Source: Haliclona indistincta
Taxonomy: Eukaryota > Porifera > Demospongiae > Haplosclerida > Chalinidae
Reading direction: 5' to 3'
Assembly: GCA_964017065.1 (NCBI GenBank)
Contig: OZ024788.1
Location: 3,018,266-3,082,265, forward strand
DNA: 64,000 nt
Below the pieces are notes generated by a model. It worked only from the letters and a program-made list of their open reading frames with translations, made no database searches and was not told where the DNA came from. Below, piece after piece: positions 12,390-25,020 of the stretch; the stretch's first letter is position 1, and each line of letters opens with the position of its first letter. A program made the position numbers and the translations under genes.

Positions 12390-14781
12390 TTCTTGCAGTT
12401 CTAAAGAGAATGCAGCTAGCTAAGATACAACCACACACCAACTCACTCACACTGTGCGATGTCCGACTATATTGATTTGAGACATGGTGCATTTAAGATT
12501 AGTATTTGCTCTTTGTTATGTATTTATGAATATCAAACATTTAATAATTTATTATAATTGTCAAAGGTACATCGTTGCGTCCGAAACTCTCTTTATTGTA
12601 ACGCTTATTTTCAGCTGTCTTCAGACTCAGGCTGGTACAGAATGTCTGTCTTGTAATGCATGCTTGGAATAAGGAACAAAACTGCTTAGACATGGAATGT
12701 TTATCTTCTTGCTGTGCGGTAAAATGCACAGACCATCACCTTTGTTTACATGATGGAAGATGATCTGAGGCATAATGCATGAAGATGACAGATGCTCTTA
12801 TGATTACGCTTAGAATTTAGCACTGCACGAAGACAAAATATCCCCTGGCTTATAATTAATATTTTGACATTGAAAGTGTGTTCAAAGGCTGCCGATAGTA
12901 CCACGGAAACCCCTGCAATTAGTGGCTGTGTAGGATCCTGTTATGACCATGCTGGATAAGAACTCTGGACTCAGTTGCTCCAGCTCAAAGTGACCTGCTG
13001 ACCTTTGGTAGGAAATTGGTGTTGGTTAAGTTGTTTCAGTTGCATGCCTTTGCAGGACACATATGCTGTAGTGAAGCCTCTGGATGAACAAACACATGAC
13101 TAAATGACATTGGAATAGGCACTAAATTGCTGTGAAGTTTACAGCTGTGTGGATGGTCTTGTAAACAATCGCTAGGTGTAACGCAACATTATTATGGATT
13201 GGTACAAGTACATGCATGACTCTTCTAAGCAACGACAGATTACATAAGATTATCATGTACACATACATGTATACAGCTGGCAATCGTTGAAATCAGGACA
13301 CTTCATGTGGGTCCCAAGAGTATCCGGATTGGAGGGATTCCACTGTAGTCTAGTGCATTATGTAGCTGCGATCTTAATGTAGTGAGTTGTGACCATGCAA
13401 GAGTAACATTGGGCAACCATATTGTTTACATGCATCACAATTCTCACTACTAAAATAGGCATGGGAGGAAGCTAGCTTGCATTGCTGTACACGACAATTG
13501 ATATGTATAATTTTTATTAGACTAATCAGCGGTATTTGCTTTATGAAAAATAGCTAGAACTCCTTCAAACACACTATTAGGTGGATTCACTGATCTTACA
13601 TTCCTGAGCTTGCTATGTTTGCATACAAGTGACCACAGTTAAATGCGGAGTACATGGTACCCGTCAAAGGCTATTAACCTGATTTGTTATTTATTAGTGG
13701 CAGTGATGGTGTAAGTGGTTTGTTTGTGTAGAGCTGCAAGCCAAGCCTTTGAGGGGCTGCTTGATGAACCATTCTTTGCATTCTCAGAGCTGGTCAGCTC
13801 ACGTCTCACTGCTGGACCCAGGAAGCAATCTGATTGGTGACTGCTAAACACTGCAATGAAGTCATATAATGAGTGTGTATTGTACTGTAGTAGATTAACA
13901 CTACATGTACTTACAGCTAATGAAGACTGATAAGTACCATGCAGGCACTGTCTTACAGCAACACAGAGATTTTTCTACAAATTGCAACAATGCAGAAAAC
14001 ATTTTTTTTAACAAGACATCAACTTCATGAATATAATCTAGAGTACTTGTACAGATGGCAATAATAATTTCTCCAATTCTAACACATTGTAGTACTCTTC
14101 CTATCTGTGCTTTTAGAGAGTTGCCTTATTCACAATCAGTCTCAAGCACAATTCTGCAGATATCTTAGTGACCATGCACTACTGATGGTAAGACCCTGCA
14201 GCCTGCCTGTATATTCCCAAAAGACTTCAACTTCTTTTATGCTATTACAGACTCAGAGCAGGGCTTCATGACAATGCTCCCACAAGACAACAACCACTCC
14301 CATAAAACAACAGCACAAAGGACACCAAAGAGAACTGAACATGTGCATGGGCGGCTATGTGGTCAACAACTAGTGTCTCAAGTTGCAGATTCTTCTCAAA
14401 GTATCATATTTGACCATAGGGTATTGTTTTGTGGTGCTGCAGTACTGATGCTTCTTCGAAAAGTACCATAAAGAGACCAAATTATTTTCACTCACTCTAA
14501 TGCTCTATGTCTGTGTGGTTTTGCAGTTTGTACAGTTGATTCATTATGGTCAAGTCGCTTCCTTCTAAGAGCTGATCACTGCAGGCTGAAGAAAAAACAT
14601 GCAAAAGGCCGGAAAACAAAGCATGCAGATCCCACAGAATACTCAATAATGTACAATTTCATCATGCCTGAAACTAGAAATTCGCAATACGTTGAATCTG
14701 ATTCAAGGTTAAAATTTTTCATTTTTTCCAGATAAGAAATAGACAATCTTTGGTTATAATTTACATAAAAAATAATAACTT
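12390..14781. other. Convergent intergenic region
   Basis: Lies between the FAM193-like stop and the homeobox stop, which face each other, so it carries both 3' UTRs. I see no other exon. A fragment at about 13296-13357 ends in GGAGGGATTCCACTGTAG and resembles one end of the MITE at 24882. Confidence 0.55.
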
Positions 14782-15769
14782 TTACTGAATGACTAATGTA
14801 GGACTGGCAAATGGTAAACTGAATGGAAGAAAAGTTTGCAATAAACGTTGTCTATTGTCTTTGTTTTGGCTCATGAGTTGAAGAGCTTGCAGTGGAGATT
14901 CATCAGTGGATTTTGAGGTGGGAACGGAAGTGTAGAGAGGAGGTGGGATTGGGAGGGAGAGGGGGAGAGTGGGAAGAGAGAGGGTGGGAGCAGCACTGAC
15001 GGCAGCTGCAAGTTGTGCTGCTGCGGATGTTTGTGGATTCCAAGCTGGCTGCCATGAACTGAACTGGTTTGGGATAAAGTTCGACCCAGAGGGAGATACC
15101 GCTGGCATTGTTCTGTATCGGACATCAGCTGTGGCGAGCAACTTTTCTCTCTTGCGCCATTTAGCTCTTCTGTTCTGAAACCAGACCTGCAAAAAAGCAA
15201 AGAAAATTTAAACACTATTTTTTAAACTAAGAAGATAAGCAAAGTTTGCATGTCAAATTTGGATGAAACACTGATCTATTTTCGTGGTTCGTACCTGCAC
15301 TCTGGATTCAGGCAGTCCAATTCTTGCAGCCAAGTTCTCTCTCATTAGCACGTCAGGATAGTGTGTTTGTCTGAAGATCATCTCAAGCTCGTCGAGCTGA
15401 TAGGCGGTGAACGTGGTACGATTTCTCTTTGCCTTGGCGCTGGCAGAGCTCTTTCGTTCGACGACGCTGCTCTCGTTGCTCTTCGGAGGAGATGGAGAAT
15501 CTAAATAGAGAGAAAGAGTGATTAAATGCCGTTCGATACGCAGTGATAGCGTTGTAAGTGTAATCTAGCTGCGTTCTCAACTTACCGCTGGCTAGAGAAT
15601 CTTTATCTGACTCGTTGCAACTATCCAGGTCGCAAACACTGTCAAAGGACCGCTTTCTCGCTTGAGCGGAGATCTGCTCGATGCAGTGCTCACCGCGGCT
15701 TGCTGCATATTCATCCTCGCTCTGTTGAGCAGGAGTTGGTAGATTCAACAACTTCGCAATTGTAAACAT
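14782..15769 (-). CDS. Paired-like (PRD-class) homeobox transcription factor
   Basis: Minus-strand exons 15769-15586, 15500-15295 and 15186-14782 give 264 residues. Start chosen: the ATG at 15769; an upstream in-frame TTG is not used. The N-terminus [11 protein letters not shown] fits an eh1 motif (FxIxxLL), which recruits Groucho/TLE corepressors in many PRD-like factors. The homeodomain spans about residues 86-146, with [12 protein letters not shown] in helix 1 and [14 protein letters not shown] in helix 3. Gln50 marks it as PRD-like, not Pax-type Ser50. The second intron falls between homeodomain positions 46 and 47, a site shared by many PRD-class genes. No paired domain and no convincing C-terminal OAR are present; the C-terminus is Pro/Ser/Leu-rich. 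Likely a nuclear sequence-specific repressor. It looks closest to Arx/Rax/Otp types, but orthology cannot be settled by eye. Confidence 0.93.
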
Positions 15770-15843
15770 CTTTGTTGCTGGTGCTGCTTGCGATTGCAAG
15801 TCACTTTCAGTATAGAATGGATCTAGGTATTGATTGTGGTCGA

Positions 15844-15851
15844 TTTATATA
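15844..15851 (-). promoter_or_regulatory. TATA box of the homeobox gene
   Basis: Reads TATATAAA on the minus strand about 75 bp before the homeobox ATG. It would place transcription start near 15815 with a short 5' UTR. Confidence 0.6.
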
Positions 15852-18800
15852 GCACATGGTTGCAACTTGCTGGCTGCCCAACTAAGAAACCAGTAATTTA
15901 TTCAATTATATAATCTCTTTGTTGAATAAGTAAAGTGCGTCAAAAGCCATAGAAGCACTGTATAGCTACAAGCAGTATTACATCACCGTTTCACAAGGAG
16001 CATGTGCATTCTTACTCTGTCTCATGAAACCACTTCAATTGCACGCAGTGGGGTATGGAGAGGCTAGTCACCCCCCTAGCCTAACTATTATCCTTACTGC
16101 AATTCAGAAAACAAAGCTACGTGAGTCACATCTTTAGAACATGCACGAATCTGCATAAGTGACGCTAGAATCAATGACTTAAAATTTTAATTTACATCAA
16201 CACGAAAATGGTTATTTACTGCTCAAGCGCATAAGAAAATAATTTGTTTCCGGACTTGCACTGCACAGTAGCCACTTGCATAGACACAGCTTCATCACGG
16301 TGTGATAAAATGCTGCAACTTTCATCCCAAGCACTCTGTGAAAATCATACAATGAAAGTCAGTCATTGGCATTGGTATGGTGTTAGCTATGTGGATACAG
16401 AACAGCCTGAGGGTCAGTGAGGGACCATTCTTCAAATACCACGATTAATAATCCTTTAGTAACATAATTACCACAATTAATTACATCAAATCATCAACAC
16501 GAAATTGAAACAGCAACTTGGAAGTGGTAGTAATCAATCAGCATTATGTATAAACAAAGAAGGATTCTTGTGAGAAATTCGGTTAATCACTACCCACACC
16601 TTCAATTTAGTCTCCAGAGAACCAGACACTTTTGGGAGCAAGTTCCCGAGACACCAGAACAAAGAAACGTGAAGGGATCTTTCCTAAGAAAAAGAATGAG
16701 ATGTATGCTAATGAGAAATGGTACCAGTACTAAGATTAGGAACTTTCTAATCTAACTGGAAGGAACTTTCCAATCTAACTGGAAGGAAGTGGAAGGAAGC
16801 ATCCTAAAATTGCTATACAATGGAGCACCACAAATCCGTACCTCTGAAATGTAGATATTTTAGTATTGGTCATCAGAATGCTTTTGGTATGTATTATTTC
16901 AGCCTTGAAATGTGGACACTCCATTAACCAAAACAATTTTGTACCAATACTGTCTGGATTAATGTACATCAGTGATAGACTTGAAGATAATTTGCAGAAA
17001 ACCAAATATGTCATGGTGTTTGAAGTACTGCTTTGGGATACTTGGAAGTGGATATTATCTATGATGCAAAATAATCCCCATCCCACTATCAGCCCTCCCT
17101 CTTCCCTATCTCTTACCCACAAATTACTGAGTTTACATAGAGCAGGTTGCCAGCAACAACCACAATTATGAATGTTTATTTACCAACCCAGAGTCGACAC
17201 ACAACAATAGAACAAGGCCTTTGATGAGATACTACAAAAGCCAACCACCGACTTGGCTGGAGGCTTTCCCATTCAATTAACCAGTCAGTCAGTCTAACCA
17301 GCAGAGCTATAGTTGAGACTGCTAGCAGTGTGTAGTTGAAACAACATGGACCACAACTTAGGGCTTGCACTAAAAATCAGATTATCAATGTCAACTGTTA
17401 TGCAATAAAGCATTATCTATAAGCAGCTACAAGAACCACTGCAAAACAATTTCTATCAGCAAGTTTATAGAGCGCTGTCTGTTCAAGTGACTGTGGTTTA
17501 ACCTACTATAGATGGATGCTCAAAGCAGCATGACCTCACTACCATACCAATGCACAAACAAGTGTAAAAGCTTAATTTTCTTTAGTCAATAGCACTGTGA
17601 ATACATACCCAGTATAAGCTCATCCATTTATAACCTGAATTAATACCAAAGTGTTTTTCAGCAACTCTTTGCGCGTTGAATACCCAAACTAAGAGAGAAT
17701 TTGAAGTATACCTCCATTATTATAGAGAGAATTGACATAATAGAATATGCCGAAACTTACAATGTCATACTAGTTAATGCATAATAATTATTGTAAGCAA
17801 CAAATCAATTTTAGTTTGCTAAATTGTGCGGTTAACTGCCTGTGTAGTACACACACGAGCTCTTTTTCACTTTTTGCTCTACCACTACAAATGGACGATT
17901 ATTTACACAGGCATTACTTGTGGTCCATATACTACTACTGCTGATGACAGCTAGCTGCATTTGATTTTAATGATTTTTACGCACGAGTTTAATGTACCGC
18001 CCTGACAACAAAGGAGAGTAATGCTGATGTTGTTAGTCAACCAATTAAACTTCCACATGGTGTTGAAATCATAAATTATTACTACCATAGTAAAACCGCG
18101 TCCTAAAATTGAAATTACGACCTCACTCACAGAACAGCCCTAATGTTGATCATGGAATCCTGTATAGCCTTTATATAGAATAATTGGTCTATTTATGCAG
18201 CCCTGATTAAGTGGATCTTGCAATCATGATGCTGAACTGTACAAAACAAACTACCGAGTTATTGCTCTATAGCAGACACCAGTCCTGATTGAGTGAATTT
18301 TGCTTTATACTGTACACTGCTTTGTAGCAGACACTGGTACTTATTTTGTGATATCGTATACTGCTTGTAGATGAGCAGTCCTGATTGAGAGCATAAACAG
18401 TTAGAGAGGCTTCGTAAAGTAACAGAGATCTGTAGTAAACCCCCGAATCTCAGACAAACAATGGATGAATAACGGCTACTTTAGAAGGATTCCACAACAA
18501 TTAACGGACAGCAGCAAACATGTTTACCGAGGAAACGCATCATTGCGTAACAGACAATTACACAGCATACCTAGTTATAGCGTCGTAATTGCATCGAAAG
18601 CGCGACAAGCCAGTTGGGTAATTGTGTTAGGCGTATCACGTAACACAATATCAACCGCTGAGTGTATCGCACGATATTCGCTCAATACGATTGTGCCTGA
18701 CGTTAAAATTTGTGGTTGGAACTTTATAGCGTTATCATAATGTCTTTGAGATTGAAGGCAGCCGTAGAAAAGTCAAGTGAACTGGGGTGAACTCAATAGC

Positions 18801-19120
18801 ATAGTAATGTTGCTACACAGCAAATTAGTGCATGCTTTTGACAGAGAAAGATCTAAAGATTACTGTCTCCAAAGACCCAGTGACAAACAAGCCCTGTTAG
18901 TGTTGCCCTAGTTTTGATTAATTGTTCTACTTGATGAATAGTTTTGACAGCGACTCATAGTTGAGGTGTTAGTGTGTGCACTAATTTGTTAAGAAGTCAC
19001 ACAAAATAATAGTAAAATAGTATAACTATTGTGAGCTCATTATTACCTCGTAGAACTTGGGAAGTCGAAATTGTTCAAAACACTGGTCAACTGCATCTAT
19101 CATTTTACACAGCTAGAAAG

Positions 19121-19306
19121 ATGGGGAGAGAGAGAGAGAGGGGGGAGAGAGAGGGGAGAGGGAGAGAGAGAGGGGAGAGAGAGAGTGTGTGAGAGAAAAG
19201 GGTGGAGGAGAGAAAAGGGTAGAGAGAAGAAGGGGCGGAAGTGCAAGACATAGAGAGTGAGAGTGATGGGAGAGAGAAAAAGTATTAGAGTATGAGAGAA
19301 AGGAGA

Positions 19307-19360
<54 letters not shown>
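19121..19360. repeat. GA-rich microsatellite
   Basis: Imperfect GAGAGG/GAGAA blocks ending in about 45 bp of pure (GA)n. Peptides read across it are artefacts. Confidence 0.92.
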
Positions 19361-19366
<6 letters not shown>

Positions 19367-19743
19367 AAAGTGTGAGGTTAAAATCATTATAGCATGAGCG
19401 TAAAGAGAGGGAACTAGCTGTCCTACTACAGTCCTAAGAACGGATTAGGAGAAAGGATACTAACGAAGAAGGTAGACAAACATGTATGTATGACAAGTAG
19501 ATTCAATTCATTACAGAACTGTATAGGAACTTCCCTTATCAAATAATTATTACACATTCTTGGAATCCTTAAGATCATCAAAATTTGTGGAACTATTATT
19601 AAGCTTCTTTTATGTGGTACTAAATAATTCCCTGAGTTATTAAGCCATGTATAGTGAAAATGAATACCACAGATTAGCAGTGTGTATGGATTGGCTGTGT
19701 CTCACTGACCACTATGGATTATCTCTGAAGTGCACACACCAGC

Positions 19744-19950
19744 ACAGTGGGTGGTACACTTGGTCAGTGGGCGGTACATTCGGTCAGTGGGCGGTACCCT
19801 CGGTTAGTGGGCGGTACATTCGGTCAGTGGGCGGTACACTCGGTCAGTGGGCGGTACCCTCGGTCAGTGGGCAGTACACTCGGTCAGTGGGCAGTACACT
19901 CGGTCAGTGGGCGGTACATTCGGTCAGTGGGCGGTACACTCGGTCGGTGC
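19744..19950. repeat. 20 bp tandem repeat
   Basis: About ten copies of GTCAGTGGGCGGTACACTCG with C/T and G/A variants. It encodes no recognisable protein. Confidence 0.93.
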
Positions 19951-21714
19951 TCCTGTGAGCTAGGCCCTGGTTCTAAGAGGTGCACTGCAGAAGTTGCATT
20001 ACACGACTCAGAAGACCTGTTCAGAGCAGTGCCTGGTACACCAAACCTTCAGTGGGGCAGCTATATATCACTGTTTGACAGGAGATAGCACTAGTGCACA
20101 GGTGACCCGGCCGGCTCTATCGGAGATCCTCTGTAGGGCAGCTAGAAACTGCTCAATACTCAGCGCTATCAGCGATTCTCGGTACTGACACTATCAGTGA
20201 CTCTTTTAAAAGCAGCTAATCACTGCTAAGTGCAAGTAGTCTCCTGAGTCTTTGAGTGACTCTGGTGGGGCGACCAGACACTTTGAACCTGAACTAAACA
20301 CAATACACAAGTAACCACAGAGGCTACAGCGGTTGAAGAAAACAAGTATTTTTGCAACCCAGTGAATATTAATTTGGTAGTTGTAGTTACAGATAGAATG
20401 AAGCCAGACCATAATCACATTAGTTAGATGAGTCAGTCTAACAAGTGTGCTCATTCAAAGACTTGTGGTCTACTAAGTCGCTTATACACTCATTCAATTA
20501 CTAGGAACTTACAATAACACAATAATGGCTTCGTAATCTACAACGGTTTGTTTCCAGAGGTGCTTCAAACCATCCAAACCATCGTCTGTCATTCTAATGC
20601 TTATTTGACCTCAAGCACTAGAACATCAAAGAAGGCCATTGTGGGCTAACTGCCCTTTAGAAACGTTATAATAAAATCAAATGGATAACCTGAGGGGATC
20701 ACCACAGAGACACTGGACGAGACGTCTCTATAACTAGCTCACCATATTACCTAACCTAGATGACAACAAGTACATACAAATGCACATACTGATGGTAAAA
20801 ATCTATTTGTGTATCAAGCTAAAGGCGAAAAGGATTATTATGTAAAAAAACAGAAGACTGCTCCGGAGAGGCTAATAACATTGAACTCAAGGTCAGGGCG
20901 GTTCAGCAACGTGTATAATGATTGTGGAATGCAACTGATAGGATCTATAATATGATAATAAATATTTGACAGGGCCGCTGGCTAGTTACCATTCCAACCA
21001 GTCTGGTGTTAATGCGAAAACCGATTGTTGAAAAAACACTAGTGATCGATGCCAGATCGTAAAAGGACATGCTACTGGAAGTCTGGGAGTTATAATAGGA
21101 CTGCAGCACATCCTTTCATGCTCGATTATTACAAGGAGTTGAGCAGCCAGCTAGGTTCTTTTGCATGTGGGTCGCCCTTCGAGAGAAAGTGTAGGTTAAA
21201 CTATTTTCGCACAGTGCTGCTGAAATTCACTAAGCAAAATGTAATGATATATGATCAAGGAAATGGGGAAGAACCTAAAGCACTGGGATAGCCAGATTGG
21301 GAATAATTACGGTGAGATCAAAAGAGAAACCTCACTCGTAAATTTAATATTAACCCAAAAACAACTTGTTATCAAAAAGCAAAGGTCTGCCCCCACAGAT
21401 GGGTCAAAGGCCTGCTCCCAAGGTTGGGTCAAGGTGGCTTGAGTAATAGGCAATCTTACAAAGTTACATTGATAAGCAGACTCAAAGGATCGATCCCATC
21501 ATATCATTAGATTGCCTCAGGCTTATTGACAACAATGTCAGTACAAATCGAGTTAATCAACAAGTTTGTGTAGCAACATGACACTACTAATAACATTGGT
21601 GACGGGATGCCTTTATACCTCCTCCTGGTCATGTGAACCATAGCACTGTCTGGTCATGTGCAGCTCACTGTTAACTTATTTATACTTAAGTGTGTTTGAG
21701 CCTGTGGTGCCTAC

Positions 21715-21975
21715 GTAGGCACAGCCAGGTCACGTAGGCACAGCCTGGTCATGGAGCTTGAGTGAGTGTAAGTTATGTGTAGTATACAATGCAACTGATT
21801 GTTGGTACTTAGTTCATGCAGTTATGTGTGTATCACAGCATGGTCATTGTGCAAGGTTACGCAAGCACAGCCTGGTCATGTGCATGGTTACGCAATGACA
21901 GCCTGGTCATGTGCATGGTTACGCAAGCACAGCCTGGTCATGTGCATGGTTACGCAAGCACAGCCTAATAATGTG
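21715..21975. repeat. ~31 bp tandem repeat
   Basis: Units built from CACAGCCTGGTCATGTGCAT followed by GGTTACGCAAG, about four good copies from 21860 to 21966 and degenerate ones to the left. Confidence 0.88.
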
Positions 21976-24881
21976 CATGTGAGTTAGTATCCAACTCCAA
22001 TATACCCGTCAGGGACACTCTCGGGCAAGTTACGTAACCAGCACGCGAGCTGATTGATGTAATCTGACGTATTATGTGGCAGTGAAAATCTTGCCTACGC
22101 AGCTTGTTGTCGCGCCGCCTACACCTTGAAGCGAACAGCAGAAGCAGCAAGCGACTCTGCTCCACAGGTAAAGCGAGCTGCCACTCTTTCACCAGATAGT
22201 TTTGTTTCTGTCTTAACCATTGCTGGAGAAAAAGAATATGGCAGGCTGATGGCAGGTGGCTTAATTTTCGTTTAGTTACTGTAATGCATGCAGTATAAAA
22301 ATGCTGCACAGCCTGGCAATGTGCACTTTCCAAACAACATACCGGCAATTTGTTATACTTGATACAGCCAAATTGACTAAGTAGTTTCCTGTTTAGAAGT
22401 AAACTAGCGTGTAATTGTTGAACCAAAATGTGCAAGTATGCAACTAAGCGATGATTTAGACCAATTTTCCCGCTATGCACGCCATGCAGCCACACAACAG
22501 TGCATAGTGTTGCTATACAGACACTACAGTTTCTGCACTCACGGACAGTCATACAGAAAGTCTGGTATTTGTGGAAAGTACCTCACATATAGACTAGCTG
22601 ACTATTGGTCTGATTTAGGTCATGATTGCTAAACATGAAAGACTTCTGAATCACAACTTTACACGTGGTAAATAAAGTGCACTGAAATTAGCCGTAATCG
22701 CATTAATCCTACGCAACCTGATAATTACCAGCAAACATAGGAACACTGAAAACATTGTCAAGATTCTGTGTTTGTGCGGAAAAGGGGTGTGCTGGCCTGG
22801 CATGTAATTTAGAGAGAAAATTGAACACATTAGAAGAATTACAGAATCCAAATATAGCTAGTTGAATTCGTATATTGGTTATAGAAATGCGCTGTTGTTG
22901 ACAGTATCGTGTACTTTAAAGCATTTCTGAAGAGACACAAAGCAACGCCAACAAGCAGCTTGTAACTGGAGCATCGTCACTAAATGTTAAGTTCAAACGA
23001 TGCAATCTAGTACGATTTCTGTCTGGGACGGCAAGGCAATGCTGCTGTTGGCTTCTGGCAACAGTTAAAAGCCTGTTATAGTGCATTGTAGCCTTGGGAA
23101 GCTTACATGAGAGTGCATACCACTTATGTATTGAGACTTTGACCATCTTTCAAAGTCTGAATGAAGTAACAATACACTGTAGGACAATTTAATGCATCAG
23201 GAAATTTCAAATAAAACAGCACTTGAGCAATGGTTTAAATTCGTATGACACAATCTGTTTGCAGTAACTTAGTCATGGTCTTACACACATTTGTGCATAA
23301 GGCGACGGTGCCATACAGTCTACATGTACTACGCTTTACTATTACAAGATGCAGCATGCAGTACCAAAACAAGCTCAGTTTCCTCAACTGGTTAGATGAC
23401 GTCATAGTGATGTAATGCAGAAATCACTGTTGTTTACAGGAATGGTTGCTAGCTGTGTCAGCATTGAATGTGCAATCAACACCAGGTGTGATACACCTCA
23501 TCCCATGGTAGCTATCATATCCAGGAAAGCTTTGGAATGAGGACAGTGCATATCAATAGGATGTATGACACGGCAATCTTCATCAATCAAATAAGATTCA
23601 ACTGAAAGTATATATGACGAGGCAAATGCTCCAATTTAATTGTCAATCCAATTGCTCATGAGTAGTTGCCAACTCGAATCGTAGTCATGCAATCATGTGA
23701 TACATTTTCAAAACCTTAAATATGTGTGAGCCCCATACAATGCGCGAGAGATACTGCTTCTGACACAATTTGTAATCTAGAAAATCTTCATTCATTTTGT
23801 GGAAGCAGGAGCGCTCCTGGTTGTATTTCTCACAGAATCGACTCTGAATTTAAACAAAGCAGCCACACAGAGTTCACACAGTATCGCGTACCTTATTAAG
23901 CACTTCTAAAGAGACACAAAGCAACACCAACAAGTAGCTTGTAACCGTAGCATCGTCACTAAATGTAAAGTTCAATGTCTGTCACTTTAGTGGACACAGG
24001 AAGGACAGGCAGTATAAGAGGAAACTGGTTATTAATATAATAGACTAGTGTTTGTAGGGACAGCGACATAAGTTTGCAAACTCAATCACTAGCCGAGAGC
24101 TACCACCGGACACGATTAGAATATGCAAAGTCCCTTGTATAGTATAATAGGATACAGCATAGACACATCCTGCACAGAGAAGACTAAGGAGTGCTCTGTC
24201 AAAGAAGATGTGCCGTTGTCAGGAAGCCAGAAACTCAATTATGGGTCACTAATCGAACCGTTACTGTGTCTATTGAGTTAGAGAGATTTGATAATTGAAG
24301 CTGTCATCCCAAAGCATAGTTTAGCATTCCAGGTGAAACTTCCATGAAGGGAGCGTATGTGGTTAGTAAAAATATGCAGACAGAAATGTATTGTCTGAGC
24401 ACGAATTATCATAAAACAATCGTTGTTTGACAACTTGGATGTAGTGAAACCGATGTACGTTTGGTCTAAGACAGTATACATTCTCGCCAGAAATCTTGGG
24501 AAGATTCACAACATATTTTTAAAACACCACGCGATTATATTTTGTTTGATATTAATAGGTGTCTAAGAATGCAAGATAAAATAAACAAATCTCTGTTGAT
24601 CATTGTGAATACTAGACTAGTCTGCATACTATAATTATTGATGATTTCATGCTTTGTGGAATCCGTCATGATTGCATTGTGGAGCCTGTGGGCAAAATGT
24701 GCTGGCTATTGGAATTCCGACGCTATTGATGATTTCTCTGAAAGCTGGGCATAGTCTATCTATGACATAAAGGGCATACACAACGCTCTCCGTGACTACA
24801 GAAGAAACCTGAATATATGATACAACAATAGCTATACACTATTGTATTAAAAAAGATTGAGCATACATTTATTATACATGC

Positions 24882-25020
24882 ACAGTGGAACCCCTCACTC
24901 AGAACAAGAACACCAACTACAATGTGGACACTGCATGTGATTCTTTGTGTGTAGACCCCTGAGATCAGGATACCACTTGTGGGTCCCAAAGGGTGTCTGG
25001 AAAAGAGGGGTCACACTGTA
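24882..25020. mobile_element. Small MITE (~140 bp)
   Basis: Termini ACAGTGGAACCCCTC and GAGGGGTCACACTGT are imperfect inverted repeats; the interior is short and non-coding. The layout fits a non-autonomous DNA transposon. Confidence 0.7.

Noticed and set aside
14782..15000. OAR domain at the homeobox C-terminus
   Set aside because: [17 protein letters not shown] only vaguely resembles OAR and lacks its core LRxKAxxH pattern.
21049..21442. Small gene near 21 kb
   Set aside because: Two short overlapping frames, no domain, no splice or promoter context.
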